The notes under the pieces: model-generated | What the model saw: only the letters and a program-made list of their open reading frames with translations | Told to the model about the DNA's origin: nothing | The model's database searches: none | Assembly: GCA_017531585.1 (NCBI GenBank) | Contig: JAFXKT010000001.1 | Location: 310,001-374,000, forward strand | DNA length: 64,000 nt | Origin: Candidatus Saccharimonadota bacterium | GTDB taxonomy: Bacteria; Patescibacteriota; Saccharimonadia; Saccharimonadales; Saccharimonadaceae | Direction: 5' to 3' | Position numbers and translations under genes: made by a program | Shown: piece after piece, positions 21,701 to 28,700 of the stretch | Numbering within the stretch: the stretch's first letter is position 1 | Layout: every line of letters begins with the position of its first letter

Positions 21701-22606
21701 ACAGGGAATAGCTACGAGCTAGCAGTTGAACCGGGCGTAAACGTTGTAAGCTTTGATATTACATTCAAGGAGCCAACGACAATCGCAACAGGCAACCGCA
21801 ATGTAGTTCTAACAAGCGACGATCAGACGATTACAGTAACGGCTACGGCTGAAACTGGCCGCACGAGAATCCTAAGCTTCCATGTCACGCGTGGCGTGGA
21901 TGTGACGGGCGTCGAACTTGCAGAACTAAGCGCAAACATCGTAGTGACGGATACTTACCAGATTCAGGCAAGCGTCTTGCCAGCGAAGGCTTCACAGGAG
22001 GTAACTTATACTTCTGCTGATCCAAGCATCGCAACGGTGGACGAAAATGGCCTTGTAACGGGTATGAAAGCTGGCACAACAACGATTCGTGTCGCAAGCG
22101 TAGCAAACCCAGATGTGAACTCGGAGTTTACGATTGGCGTCATTGGAAACCGTATTGAAAGCAATGAGCTAGATGTCTATCATGAGGATACTGATAACGT
22201 AGAGTTTAGTTATGTGATTGGCGCAGAACCGGCAACGGAGCTAAGCGATTTCGTCACGTTATTCTTGAATGAGCCAGAGTATCTTCGTATTTATTCAAGC
22301 GAAGATGATGGCGGCAGCGAGATAACTGATGAGTCTACGATTATTGGTAGCTATATGGAAATCGCATTAGTAATCGAAGGCCATGAGTATGATCGCGTCA
22401 TGATACTTATCCGAGGCGATTTGGATGGTGATGGTTATATCACCAGTGCGGACAATGCTATCCTATCTGAAGCAATCGACAATGCTTCATATACTAACAT
22501 TGAAAACATGATATCGGACGTTGACTTCGATGGCTATCCAACTAGTGCGGATTATGCGAAAATAGCACAATTCATTGACGGTGAAATAACTACCGTCAAT
22601 GAATAG
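2..22606 (+). CDS. Giant secreted glycine-rich/cadherin-like repeat protein with C-terminal dockerin (5' partial)
   Basis: The frame is open from base 2, so the true start, and presumably a signal peptide, lies before the window; the ATG at 152 is internal. At least 7,534 residues are visible, ending in TAG. In order: the end of one glycine-rich domain; eight further glycine-rich domains beginning near bases 968, 2938, 4447, 5995, 7459, 8905, 10474 and 11947, mostly separated by two cadherin-like beta-sandwich domains (Cadherin-like_b-1 type, with YTxxVxR ends); about 30 tandem cadherin-like domains (12.7-21.9 kb); a Big_2-type Ig domain (about 21902-22145); and a dockerin. The glycine-rich units carry the ALK/LTK-type signature (FTAPxxGxYxxxxWGAQGG, then VAGGGGG). 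No C-terminal membrane segment or LPXTG is seen, so attachment may depend on the dockerin. A role in surface adhesion or host contact is inference. The next gene follows after 190 bases containing a terminator and a promoter. Confidence 0.9.
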   Translation, partial: GDATNNATNEATAGWNGGGSGSTDGSGTESNGNDNGGGGGGASDIRYFGSMSITADDLVWNSSLGLASRVMVAGGGAGYGPYNNNTSLANKSLSSYGGYYLNNTGGNAFGVGANGGVIDWGGQPGGGGGYWGGAKNSGVSYGGTNYISGHLGSLAIVSSSSTNWRLDSNGNTCTAATALTDVLCSVHYSDLKFTYTTSSYGYERMPKPTDFYDTVEHGSYTNGYVRIREYYPNDDTTLRSLVVVGEELDQDFDPEEHEYVVDVEADTTYVDVTAVANDSVAFVSGAGRHYIAVGESKDIVISVTAEDGTTNVYTVTVNRPLTDNQLFGCTGYPQIFTAPREGYYYVNLWGAQGGKGTRDTTVGDGAKGGFTRGMIHFDEGDQVYVYVGCKGGDSTNYYKAVGGTGGWNGGANGGKDDSDNNDTDNGGGGGGATDIRLSESLNSRIMVAGGGGGFAYYSYNAMGDRVGGYNKNNTNGYQFGQGQAGYTHSNSTGTGGGAGGYWGGASSDRAGFGGTSFVSGYKESLAIASVDSTAWRTDSEGNACTTASTDITCYTHYSGRKFTNVQVMNGGQTMPDPFDAETDIVGNSGDGAARFTYVVPSSDNDLKSLVLSAGTLTPAFSASETQYTADIPADLNSVQVTAIANSDVAYVAGNGVYDLAAGEKRTVTIVVTAEDGSTKTYSIDVYRRAIASLTVTDAEGTDIPLAFDPTTKIYSATLDEDQTYVTIAATAINPAMVVEGEGTFPVPAEFAEYEVKLKGRNAQGELVTDEYTVELYRPAKQGVQDVDFFVNDVKVTNCNASTFECEANTYTNTTKIYPRTNYPSQYIVDYSTGNQFDEEEPLMLETPVGTTTLEVSVDAEDMSETRIYTLNIHHNLTTKLQALEITNYDTDLLDALDNAGFNPEVTSYHITIPKTYYDVELNAVPSVDGYYVKIEDNHDLTNTYGTITITVCEASDKCVTSEDDDIIDPTVYTISYTKVDNSNSYDMMGSYQVFTAPVNDRYYMQVWGAQGGSMSCDNWTGKGGKGGYAAGFLDMQAGEKVYVYVGQAGEGYNCRQSNYYGGWNGGGTTNGGASGGGGGSDIRYFGNHEPSSAELAWNSELGLRSRIMVAGGGGGSNDHTSGGYGGGLTGGTGEYAGGACNGGDAIGYGGTQLNAGSGWPSGAFGVGGGLPNTQPDGGSGGGGYWGGGKAGGCNRAGGGGSGYVSGYKGAIAVESAGTNSPRSDSNGNICTAETAATDEKCSYHYSGKVFEESVLKGGNEEMPTHDNKSTMTGNSGSGYAWIRTLSKNDYLYNLTATLGDGQKAFSPVFDPTTLTYTLTLSPYDYYVDFEAVAQDVDAKIELANDQTDSVDDKNRPVASTRVNVETGSQIQNIKVTSPDGKNQTYTINIVRPEGDNNTTLLKSLSVNAGTIQDTFTPTHKAYTVDIPGRFFDLDVTAVPFANDATVTITGDKFLDHTTGTITITVSKAGLEDSVYTIVYTKVDNNAADFPYNSSCQPFTAELTGMYHVQLWGAQGGYPVNNTYTGGKGAYTEGDLALNAGDTIYVCTGQFTNGNGATVGGGGAGNSNSGYAGGGATDVRWFGDGITPTSAELAWNNINGLSSRIMVAAGGSGAVTYTTSRYYNSGSAGGVFKGFDGKNNYEPYFGQPNDVSTGGTQIAGGNAADNTNSEYRNGKSAGANGQFGIGGNSGGWGSGAGGGYFGGGGGASSDWSVTTGAGGSSYISGHTGFIAIGAKGSIGARFDSNGEICQEGTTDNLCSVHYSGKVFVESKAIDGESEMPTQDNTGTQIGNAGNGHALITKASNDAYLRSIKLSRNGAELLASEMAWDQDFDALKYNYTVELDSTIEYVDVEGIAHNETAVVTGNQRVTLDYGETRVVTLGVTSGLNTSKTYTVTLTRKQAEGSTLLKSLSIADAKFNPDFDKNTKTYDVVLKKGAIDTKVLYEKFDNDATVTITDENGEAFDANDSKKLFGDEGTITVTVSKTGLVSAVYTLNWTKDEGKTEFEYDDKPQQFIAPISGYYKVELWGAEGNSPIGSKLGGNGAYTSGNIWLNKDEVLWIYIGEHREGNQSQSAATYSDNSSAGFAAPSFNAGSIGGPSESSGYGGGGATDVRLVNGKWHDAASLASRIMVAAGGGGAVSYAGGAYGGNGGALVGEQGARAISGSSAIVSSLPQGATQTTGGASGVITEGYGGNMGPAGQFGVGGNAGGSGVDLQYGGGGGGGYWGGAGGGHTGGVVISGAGGSSYISGYKGSVAIYSATDTSPRKDSNGNLCTDGTQDVVCSYHYSGKVFYNGVMRAGVNEGYGKAVITAPSVDNYLKSLTADKGSFDKAFAPETDEYTLTLSATDTRVELFATPNDSTSVVAGAGEYIINGNRDITITVTGADGTSRNYLVHIVRPAIEGHSTLLSSLTIADYPIEFYPNTFEYDIDITAITTSLNLNYTTFDNTATVAVAGNDHFYDDEGTVTLTVSATGETDSVYKINYHRDNGVENTYGSTGSYQTFTAPKDGYYTIELWGAAGGMGMRDIVRMAGAAGGYTRGKVFLHAGDTLYIYVGGKGGMAEFGYSKQYGLGGWNGGANGSSDPDSLSEGDSDNGAGGGGATDVRWFGSGVTPSEADLEWDSELGLASRVMVAGGGGGFGYRSGYNVYFHTGGYYYSNENGYQFGKGQPGISYYYTGSGGGGGGYWGGKAINNGSDNGAGYGGTSYVSGHLGGSIAIESASSTSWRKDSTGETTCTTALAATDITCTLHYSGLVFTDTAMISGNGIMPSPSGETMRGNNGDGAVRITYDNLDDDNFLKSLTVDPGTLTPSFDKETTSYTVNLPSNQAMTTIDAKASSKDAIISGLGEYRVNAGESATANIIITAENGITRTYTVTINRAAVTGHSTKLESLAIAEYPNFIRNFDSDTLNYSLVVSAKTYDLNITAVPFDDEATATIEGDHNLGVDGGTITITVTHTGQSPTTYTITYTREKSNKTSGYGCTGNVQTYTAPYSGKFKIEAWGAQGGQGANKSTAYAGGYGAYTAGEIELVAGDVLYLYVGCQAPAHNWASTDLSAGGWNGGGAGGFYSNGNSSYAAGGGGGASDVALVQSAVTTDSQGRTVRTLESYASRIMVAAGGGGGGPNRHNDGQAGGGLSVIGRKVYYSDTAFTVNGGNQTSGYAFGYGLSSVSTSSSTRIGGGGAGYWSGYNDLNPPAATGPIEGVGGTSYISGHAGSVAVAGAGTSNPRTVNGLACVTGITTVDCSKHYSGKYFTNTVMIDGAGYSWTNVRGSYVKQPTADSQVQTGQSGDGYIKITPLVASENWYLDDITHKADGQTIGTLTQKNDPNAGFDPLATEYNLVINAYENYVDVQGVTDDITAVVTGGGEVALDEGESKDVILVVTDAAGDTKTYTVHVSRETYNGEHTTKLKTLTVALFDTNLTPHFSPEIMGYTIDIPENETDLNFSYTTFDNEAIVTVAGNQHLTAATGNITINVAHPDVSGTAVASSTYTIAYRKVKYVNKGYDYTGNYQVFTAPYDGDYLFEAWGAATGYGSGKGAYTKGTLSMLEGDTVYIYVGAAGASSTNSKRFNAGTGSSGGYNGGGSTDFRWFGRGVTPTDANLVWDSAVGRASRVMVAGGAGSGNSGTATGSGGKLVGLTGRAQNTPGGTQFAPGANEIPGTYTDSVFGIANGGCTGGNGYYPGGASSCANGAGGGSSFISGYLGAVAVSSVDDWTPRKDSLNATCTEESAKIDNTCSKHYSGLIFKNPEMYSGVEVIPTKDGTSTQTGNSGNGYARVQLIGDYTPAEYQNSKSRDNYLNDLQSDVGTLTQASNPSAGFDPLVLAYDLAIDKYDIDYKLTGTLSDDKATVTGLDVVRTIDDGEAQDITITVTSEYGDVRNYTVHVHRDAIEESDRTTLLEKLVVKNESADLTPRFRPITNYDPNNKTYEVEVLSGQVNMELDYKAFDSEKGATVAVAGDKYLSDSGYVTLTVSEAGLEDTVYRIHYTKVAADVNFSADCTKSVKKIEVLANGFYELQVWGAQGGTNMQDGRHTTAGGRGGYTKGVAELKKGEDLYVAVGCKGQDAVRGGAAAGGWNGGGNGWWDHSDDEAQGAGGGATSIQKSLIGDGQLRNYSNNRDDVLVVAGGGGGSQANSGGHGGGLTAYPPAGNGHGWYWGYEATQTYGYAFGYGENGYSRGSCGGYEAGGGGGGWYGGFTISHIDNNCGSGGGGSGYFKSGLLEAKSINGASTMPNTAGTGTMTGKTGNGYAKVVMRDYSRNNYLDVLNISSFKKVNGVEVEEDENPQLNPQFVAPVNGSAHATEYWLELNSEEDAVNIEARPADDKSTVVGTGRRNIPAEGYDWALTVTAESGEQRNYVIHITRPKSATNKLLSIQHSGLMPSICERDTTKFCNLSPETFSPNVNNYTMTVPAGQREISFTVNMGHYYEKIYFSQDTGQELEDLTPGEEDERTESYVFNYDKLRLKAGYNQFKFRIVSETGEENTYIYNIYRDTTDDNYLDNLEVVYPTGVDLGFDYLVTEYAFRVENNVTGVSLKITPDSELATYEISMSNEEGEIGCEDHDGDDTADSDCGGLIVGENYINVTVTAPGDPNDPSVPKEKRTYTLTVYRVASGDTLLKTLTVKNGSTNYQLSPEFNPIKTAYTLTVDNEISSVAVAATPNSSTTTIFGAKTYSQTHALNTGDNQINLVTTAQNGATETYTIMITRRKNSNTNLSSLSVDGFNLTPSFNKNVVEYTLNVGAQTKELDITAIPEVNTSTYKITGNSNFKNGENNVEITVTAEDGSEKTYTITVNRQGYTDNHLSSLTVSDDNTTYELSPAFDPDYDSEDGVYTVSIPNDVNRVTVAGELAGLGSTVTGLGEYALPTGTTTARIKVTSETGDVREYDIEITRAKSSDSTLKSLVLTDTSGNILTYEPAFDPATTAYTITVPNEIREGIVSATPTNCGATVTGPDTYEFNVELGTHVDIVVTAEDESSSTTYTLDIARQKSGNTNLANLYMEEAIISPRFNKENKSYTATVPYEVDSATVIAIPEDTTSRATISGNDNLVVGQNLITVTVTSQSNKQDTYTITVTRNPEPVFNLKLEDLKVKNGETELTLDPTFNKNDGRQLFYTVEVEYEVDSLDIFARAQEDTAGVGINGGSAVFDTFSGDAASAHVTFDVGTNLIPIRVTRTDTVGGTPITEERDYQVAIVRKPSDDPRLSNLIIKNGTISPAFQPSQDPEDLMADDYYEVRTEASNLKFSTVKMFPEQKVKYVITDEQGNVLTKNYKLTDGESVTITFTVTSALGTRTKVYVLHVTKATATSARLADLWVEGFQISPSFNPDTKHYTLTVQDNTKSVLVYATPESEFATVTGTGGYQLPLGTTTATINVTSEDGQSTDQYTIDITRIGSHDATLAGLGVVGHEIDPDFHSNVYEYSVQVAYNVEDVTIVAVANNEESIITGDGLHTVRRGTNRFPVRVTSGAGDTLTYYVNVIRDNPVTALLDNLAVRNYNLDTAFNSNIFRYSVTVDNEVSQLIKDTDLIISPIDAKATYEVYDANGNRVTSEMPLEVGLNTYRIVVTSSDGEETATYTLVINRQSYSNTFLSSLQVVANGEAQEMTPSFVKTQLSYTVVVDNDVTEIDINAVAENSSTRISGTGHKTNLAVGDNNYVITATSSAGISRKYLINVIRAGSSNALIKTLEKITEPHGTITKTGTYTYDLVVPRTVTGLTYDDFRVVPQDPGATVTLQPSLDLTTGKNDYLITVTSQDGKATLDYTVYVRYDSDDETRIRGLTTTVMPEGGSEIAGELVPDFDRNTYRYNVQIRDDMDIAKLVPIPINTKQTIVNLQHLTDGYELTEVDSSNEASYHTTVPINVLAENGDTATYYVTYDKNIAVGRTLKDIYVTYDKDACAPAIEADGVTCDDSPTYDRETYSYHMDVADEVKEITLHFTEDNKNQITKIYKVVNGEDVVIYGGDTTALYQGQGTGSLENSLETGDNVFKVVMTNSLNQSTTYTYTITREMSQNKDLRSLRVTNPSGASYTPSFDKDRLEYTVIVPYDNDEIELEAIPVRPDAPTTVEIRGLKNLMVGSNDSTITVTAHNGDKKRYIVHVIRAPQVNNFLKQLTVSTGEIQILTPVFNPATQSYSLVIPSSNDMVTVQGIASDEEANVTVIGLDGASSTAEGEAQLEFGVKLGQNLAYVNVEKDGSVRTYTLNITRTPLKNTLLKSLTLNNAQIYEDFYGTRQDYTAQINYEYTSLDLTAIPEDQDAIVNIIGADNLTVGDNLVYIKVTSSDLTQTRTYTITVTRDGNPSNDLEQIIVNGSVVNAEMEPSFPQDNVVDYKYSIRNDYTQVNLDAVAESERAIVTGTGVISLDEGDNITPITVVSESGDVKIYNINLYRKHSNYLRTITTSEGDIDGFIKTESDYSISVGNYVKSITILGIAEDSNATVGGNGTYTIRPGDNHIVVSVVSVDGELRNYNITVNREVSSNNYLSKLIVAEGTMSPAFDRETTEYTVDVIDTVNVLSLDYATEDPDASTTVLGNNLTYGDGDVTIRVKATDGSTRDYVIHVKKHPRSYFANLLRDLSVDKGTLSPSFEPYINNYTVNVTNDVTEITISAVRESEDIRMTGTGTKQLEMGENVFPIVLTDNEGNENIYKVTVFRAEVPDPRLAKMSFNNGTVSPTFNKNYFKYKVTTTTDVDALEVNEIKTVESTASCVITLSGTVSFCSDMKTIPITDNTEFTIRVTASDGRSTRTYRVNVVRNKSSNNKLAVLESNVGTLLPEFDPDTNNYVLNIDRDVQSVQLSGSAQSARASISGMGVVRIQSDEQVANITVTAENGSKNVYSVLIQRGKDNDSTLSDLRVKGETLSPSFNPATTEYTVAVPYETEQVVVEADAAKPTSIVSGTGTKNLNEGDNLVTVTVTAEDGSHTDYEVTIHRASIDSAEISDLWIEEGELSPTFVALTTNYNTVIPNEFDHITIHGKLSSGGATFEVDEDGTYTVGDNTVIVSGNHDLHIGTNIVTVEVRSPQGKSKTYRITVNKSNETYNLLKSLEVKNGNTVLTLTPSFTEEGIYYELPDVDNSVTSLTVTAQPKDATATIAGVSFDMTDMSGGSISAGEKATGTASLEPGENFIVLKSTSSIDIARTVRIRVVRIEKTNNKLASLTVNPGILVPGFTADRTSYAVSLNNNQTSITVNATAADNTATVSGTGTFSNLPVGRTDIPITVTSQSGDTNTYTVSVTRAANDDLTITNITPSDGEMNPDDVFTGNSYELAVEPGVNVVSFDITFKEPTTIATGNRNVVLTSDDQTITVTATAETGRTRILSFHVTRGVDVTGVELAELSANIVVTDTYQIQASVLPAKASQEVTYTSADPSIATVDENGLVTGMKAGTTTIRVASVANPDVNSEFTIGVIGNRIESNELDVYHEDTDNVEFSYVIGAEPATELSDFVTLFLNEPEYLRIYSSEDDGGSEITDESTIIGSYMEIALVIEGHEYDRVMILIRGDLDGDGYITSADNAILSEAIDNASYTNIENMISDVDFDGYPTSADYAKIAQFIDGEITTVNE
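12739..21901 (+). repeat. Tandem array of about 30 cadherin-like beta-sandwich domains
   Basis: Each unit is about 85-95 residues. It opens with a motif like (N/D)xxLxxLxVxxGxLxPxFxxxxxxY and closes with VTxExGxxxxYxIxVxR. The units match the bacterial Cadherin-like_b-1 family (PF12733) by eye. They are divergent at the DNA level, unlike the glycine-rich modules upstream, so this looks like an old array. It probably forms a long stalk; that role is inferred from repeat architecture. Confidence 0.8.
22415..22603 (+). other. Dockerin type I-like domain at the C-terminus of the giant protein
   Basis: Two calcium-loop motifs are visible, GDLDGDGYITSAD and SDVDFDGYPTSAD, each followed by a helix-like stretch. 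This is the duplicated F-hand layout of type I dockerins. It is the last folded element of the protein. Dockerins bind cohesin domains, so this end probably docks the protein to a partner. Confidence 0.8.
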
Positions 22607-22639
22607 GGGGGCTTGCTCTAAGTTGAGAATCGGTTCATT

Positions 22640-22683
22640 AGTGGCGGCTATTGTCTCTATAGGCAGTAGGTAGCCACTTTTTT
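22640..22683 (+). terminator. Rho-independent terminator of the giant gene
   Basis: AGTGGC (22640-22645) pairs with GCCACT (22673-22678), followed by a run of T. The loop is long and partly structured, so the hairpin is moderate in strength. Confidence 0.6.
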
Positions 22684-22734
22684 GTTGGTTGGGTTTTGAT
22701 TGGAGGATGTTATCAAAAATATTGTATTTTAGTC

Positions 22735-22790
22735 TTTACAAACTATTCTTCTTATGATTAAATGGACTTAAACAAGGTCAAAATAAAAAC
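22735..22790 (+). promoter_or_regulatory. Promoter with AAGGTCA initial-region element, upstream of the 2,602-aa surface protein
   Basis: The -35 TTTACA (22735-22740) is separated by 17 nt from the -10 TTAAAT (22758-22763), which is preceded by an extended-10 TGA. Exactly 10 nt later stands AAGGTCAAAATAAAAA (22774-22789). The same 16-mer occurs at 45515-45530, and AAGGTCA at 30736, in both cases 10 nt after the -10. The ATG follows at 22797 with no clear Shine-Dalgarno sequence. Confidence 0.6.
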
Positions 22791-22796
22791 ATTAAA

Positions 22797-25700
22797 ATGA
22801 AAACACAAGAGAGAAAAAAGAGTGTTTTTAATACTCTGTTGAGGGTTTTTGCTATCGCTATGGCGATTAGCTCTTGTGTATTTTTGTCGCCTTCTAAAAC
22901 TTATGCAGAAGATCATACTTGCTCCGATCCGAATAACTGCTCGGCTTTTACTATAGAAGTTTATAGGTGTGAAGGGACTTGTGTCGCCAATAACCTTGGT
23001 CAGTTTGCTTCGAAAATTGCAAACGGCACGGCTAGTAGTTATTTAGTTGGTGATAGTGATAAAATTGCTGCTGGCGATAATCTTGTTATTGCTATTAAGT
23101 TTGTTCCTGCTAAGTATCAAAACACTTATCCAAAGACGTTTACTGATACGGTGACGTATAATACCGATTATTTCACTACGGTTAAGAAAGCTAATGGCAC
23201 GTTCTATTCTTATACAATCGCCAAACAGTTGCCATATACTACAGAAGAGCAGTGGGATGATGAGGCTGAAGATTATAAGACCGTAACGATTGCGCAGTAT
23301 ACTAATACACTAACAAATGTAAACGCTGGCGCTGTAGTTCAGCAGGTTCAGCCAAAGTCTGTTAGTGGTTCTCCAGCGATTGATAAAACAGCATATACAG
23401 GTTTCTTCTCTTTGTCAGTGAATGAAAATATTCCTGCAGGTGCACAGGCGACCATTGGTTTTAATGATTCGACTCCTACAAACATGGTTTTGTCTGGTCC
23501 AATTAATGGTACTGTTACTAAATTCCCATACAAGAAAACGGATTATGTTCTGAACTTTGCAGGCGATTCCGCTTCTACTGATGCAACCCTCAGCGCGCTT
23601 GCTGTAAAAAATAGTACCAATACGGTTACCTATCCACTAACTCCAACTTTTGATTCTACTTCGGCCGCAACTCCACGCAATACTTTCTCGACAAAGGTTC
23701 CTAGTTCAGTTTCTAGCATTAACATTCATGCGACTGCTAATGATAATAATGCTCAGGATATCCGTTTATTTGATGGCGAAAAGACTGACCAAGAAGTAGA
23801 GAACGATACTGATCCTACAAAGTCTATTGTCTCTGGTAGTTCGGTTCCGATTGTTGGTATTGGTAACAAGACGGTTGTAACTGGTGAGAATAAGTTTACT
23901 ATTGCAGTTACATCTCAGTCTGGAAATGTCCAAAATGAGATTATCTCGGTATATAAACTATCTAATGATGCAAATCTTTCGGATTTGGTTGTAGCAGGGG
24001 AAACTCTATCTCCAAGCTTCGTGCCATCTACTACGGGTTATACAATCGATAACGTTCCTTATTCGACAAAGAAGCTAAATATTAATGCTGCGGTCAGCGC
24101 AACGGGCAAAGCGACTTTGACTGGCACCGGAACCTGGAATTTTTCTTCGGATCCTACAGCGGCTACGACATTCACGCGCGATATCGTGGTTAGTCCAGAG
24201 GAATGTCAGTATGTTAATGGCGCAAATCAGGTTCAGGGCGCAAGCTGTGTAACGAAGACTTATACCATCACGGTAAACCGAGAAGCAGCGAGCACTGATG
24301 CGAATTTAAAATCACTTTCGGCGACCTACGTGCATACTACTGGCTCGTCGGCTACTACAGATTCATTAATTCAGAGCTCTCAAGCGGGTCAGACATTTGA
24401 TCTTGGCAGTATCGGTTACGGCGCGGAATCTATCAGCTTTGATGTTACGGCTAACCAAGAAAAAGCCAAGAAGATGACCATCTCGGTCAATGGCGGAGCA
24501 GAGACGACTATTGCGACAAGCGGTTCACCAATTTCTGGCACCGCAACTTGTAGTCTAAACGTTGGCGATAATACTTGCGTTATCAGGGTTACAGCAGAAG
24601 ACAACAGTACAACTCAAACCTATACGATTAAAGCTCATCGTCGTAGCAACGATGCAAGTTTGAAAACTTTGACTGTTTCGGCTATTCCAGCTTCGAGCAC
24701 GCCAGATTTAAGTCCAACTTTCCCAAACTCGAGTACTGATACTTATAACTATGTTTATAGCGAGAAGGCTACAAGTTATGCTGTTTCTGCCACTGTAAAC
24801 GATACAGATAAGACTGAGTCTATCGTAATGGCTGGTAACCATACGCCAAAGACTGAGACCGGAAATAGTATTACTGATAGCTTTACGCCAAGCGGCAATG
24901 TTTCTCCGGCTGATAGTGTAACTGTTACGGTTACTGCAGAGGATGGAAATACGCGCATCTATACGGTCAACCTCACGCGCGAGCGCTCGACCGATGCATC
25001 TCTAAGCGAAATCGTAATCACGACGAGCAACGGCACGACAACCGAAGATCATACGATTACGCCAACGGCAAACAACTACAGCTATTCGCTAGAAGTTGAG
25101 CCAGATGTAAGCACGATTGCGAACGTAACAGCAACACCAACCAGTTCACACGCAAATGTCGCTTCTGGAGATATTACTTACGATCAAGATTTGAAATTTG
25201 GTAGCGGTAACCCAGTAACAATCAAAGCAACTCCAGAGCAGGGTAACAAATCGCAATACAACATTACGATTACGCGCAAGGAATATAATATTGCGGGCGC
25301 AAGCAAGATTGAAGTTCGTTACGGCTCAGAATCGACCTGGACGGAAGTAAGCGGCGTAAGCGCAAATGAAGATGGTACTTTCAATCTTCGAGTCAAAGAT
25401 GTAAATCCAGTTCCATTTGGCACAGGCACGATGGAATTCATGGTAACCAAAGCCGAAGAACATGCACACGTTGAAGGTGATGGTTCGAAAACACTTGAAT
25501 CGAAGAAAGATAACGTATTTGCAATTACGGTTCAGTCTCAGGATAAATCCGTAACTCGTACCTATACATTCCATGTTTATCGTGAAGGCGACCCAGATAC
25601 CGGGCTAACGAGTTTGACGGTTGCAGGCATAACTCCTACGACGGTCGATACAACACACTTTGCGGTTACGATTCCATACTCAAAGGTAGAGGTTACCGAA

Positions 25701-28700
25701 AGCGATGTAAATGTGGTAACGCGAAGCGGTTTTGCGACTGTTGCGAAGAGTGGTACCTTACCAATTAACGCAGGTGAAACTAAAGATTATGTATTCACGG
25801 TAACAGCCCAAAATGATACAGTGGAGACTTATCACATTGCGATAACTCGTAAACAAAACGATCAGGCTGGCGCAAGCCAAATCACGCTTCGCCTATCTGA
25901 TGAATCGACGGGTACGCGTAACTGGGTACCATCAGGAAACCAGACGACATATACCTTCGAAATTCCATACAACAAGAGTCAGTATTACCTTGAGGCGGTA
26001 ATTCCGGATGGAGCAATCAGAGTATCGGAAGATCCATATGTGGATAGTGATGATCTCTTAACAATCGGCAGTAATGGCACTTCGGAACATAAGATAAAGA
26101 TTAAGTCGCAAGATGGAACCAAAGAAGTAGAATATACGATTACGGTCAATCGAGCGAAATCAGCAGATAAGAGCCTAACGGATTTGAATCTTACCTATAC
26201 CGAAGGCGACGGAACACAGCACATTAAACAAACGGTTACAAACTTCTCGCCAACGAATCCTTCTTACAATGTTTCGGTTGGAGGCGATGTAACAAATATT
26301 ACGATTGGTGCTTCGCTGGCCGACAGCAGGGCAAAGTTCGTTGAAACCGATAGTAACGCTGATTTAAGCAAATATGTCGATCTTGCTTATGACTTAAATC
26401 CTCCGATAACCTTTGAAGTTCAGGCTGAGGATGGATCGAAGCTAACTTATACAGTGAACGTCACGCGTCAACGCAAGACAAATCCGTACATTCAAAGTAT
26501 TACAATCAATGGCCAGCCACTAAATAATTACCTCGCAAGCGGAACTTATGACGGCGACCATGCAAATGGTACTTACGAATACACCTTAACAAAGTTTGAT
26601 AATAGCACGAGCCAAATCACAATTGATGCAGTGATGGTAGACGCAGATGATGCTCATGCAGAAATAAGCGCAAGTAAGGTATTTCCACAGAATGTCGCGC
26701 TCAATACGATTCACTATGGTGGTGCTCAAAACGCAGAGAACCAGATTGAATTCTATGGCGTAGCGCATAACGGCAGCAAGTGGAAATATACCTTGCATGT
26801 TTATCGTGACGCCAGCAGTGATGCAAGCGCTTCGGTAGAAGCTGATGCGGTTCAGGTCTACTGGAATGGTACTTGGCATAATGCAACGTGGACACCAAAC
26901 GAAAATGCCTACGTAATAACAGTTCCAAACTCGGTAACAACTGCAAGTAGTGCAAACGTCCAGGCGAAACCAAAGACTCCATGTACTGGCTGTAATGCAG
27001 CAACGGTTACGATGGACGAGCAAAAGACGCTCGTAACGGACGATGAAACGTATGATAACGTTAATAGATATGGCTTTACGGTAACGGCTGAAGATGGCAT
27101 AACGAATAAACATTACAATATTGAGATTACTCGTGAGAAATCTGACGACGCAACACTAAGTTCTTTGACAGTAGATAACGCCCAGGATGTAAGCATTGGT
27201 AGCTTTAATCCAAGCTTCTCGCCAAGCAATGGAGGTCCATATACCGTTACGGTTGGCAAAGATGTAAGTGATATTTATATCAACTACATACCGACCGAAG
27301 GACATGCGAATGTTACGGGCTATGGTCATAAAGAAATTGACGGCGTAGACGATGTCTTTACGATTGAAGTAATCCCAGAAAACGGCGATACGACCAAGAA
27401 GAAAACTTACACCTTGAATATCGTTCGTGAAAAATCTGACGATGCAACGCTAAGTGAGTTTAAGGTTACAAACCTAAACGGCGAAGCGTACACGATAACG
27501 CCAACCTTTAATCCAAGCGATTCGACGACGGTTTATCAAGTCTCAATTCCTGGTGACGAAGATCGTGTCTTGCTAGAATATGTCGGTTCGCAGAATCTAG
27601 CAGAAGGTGTAACACAGACGATTGCTTACACGGTAACGCCAGACAACGCTCCAAACGAATATAATATTCCGACTGGTGGCGAACGTACGCTTGGCGTAAA
27701 GGTAACAGCAGAGAACGGCACGACAGAGAAGACCTATAGTGTAAAGGTTACCCGCACGAAACGCAACAACGCATTACTCGATACCTTAACATATACCTTC
27801 AATGGCGGAACGACACAAAGCGTCAATCTTGAGAATTGCACTCTAGATGATGGCGAATATACCTGTGACCTAGGTCAGCTTGCAAGCAGCGGCGCTTCAG
27901 GAATGACTCTTGGCGCAACCGCAAAAGATGATCAGGCAACCATCACAGGTGACGTTTCGACTCCATTGACGATTTCGACAGGTAGAAACAGCTATCAGAT
28001 TACGGTGAAAGCCGAAGATGGTACGACTGAGCAAGTCTACAATATTACGCTCCTTAAGAAACCATCCGAAGAGGGTTCGCTCTCGAACATGTATGTAAAG
28101 GATGCCTCAAACCTTGATCCTGCTTTCAGTGCTGGAACATACAGCTACACGGTTACGATGAATGATGAGGATAAAGATAAACTTTATGCATCTGATATCG
28201 TAGCAACAAGAGCAAGCAATAAGGCGACAGCAGAGATGTCTGAGCCTATCGACTTGATTGTTAACCAGGATAACTGGTACACGATTACTATCAAGCCTGA
28301 AGCTTGTGATGATAAGTACGCAGACTTGGTGGCGGCGGGAGTTGTTAACTGTAATGACAATATTAAGACCTATTACATTAACGCTCAGCGCAAGCCTTCA
28401 TCAAATAGCTTCCTTTACAATGCAGAAGTAGATAGCGGTACGCGCATGTCGCCAACCTTCTCGAAGACTGGCTTTAACTACAACATTACGATTCCTTACG
28501 GTGGTAATTCGTTCGAAATAACGGCAGAGCCAGAACGCACGACATCAATCGTAACGGATAATGCCGGACATACCTTTACAAGCGCAAATAACTATAAGCA
28601 AAGAGTTTACTATAACGATTTGACGAATGGCGCCTACAGAATAACGGTAACGCCGCAATCTGGCGAAAATCCACGCTATTACAACTTTACAGTCTCGATA

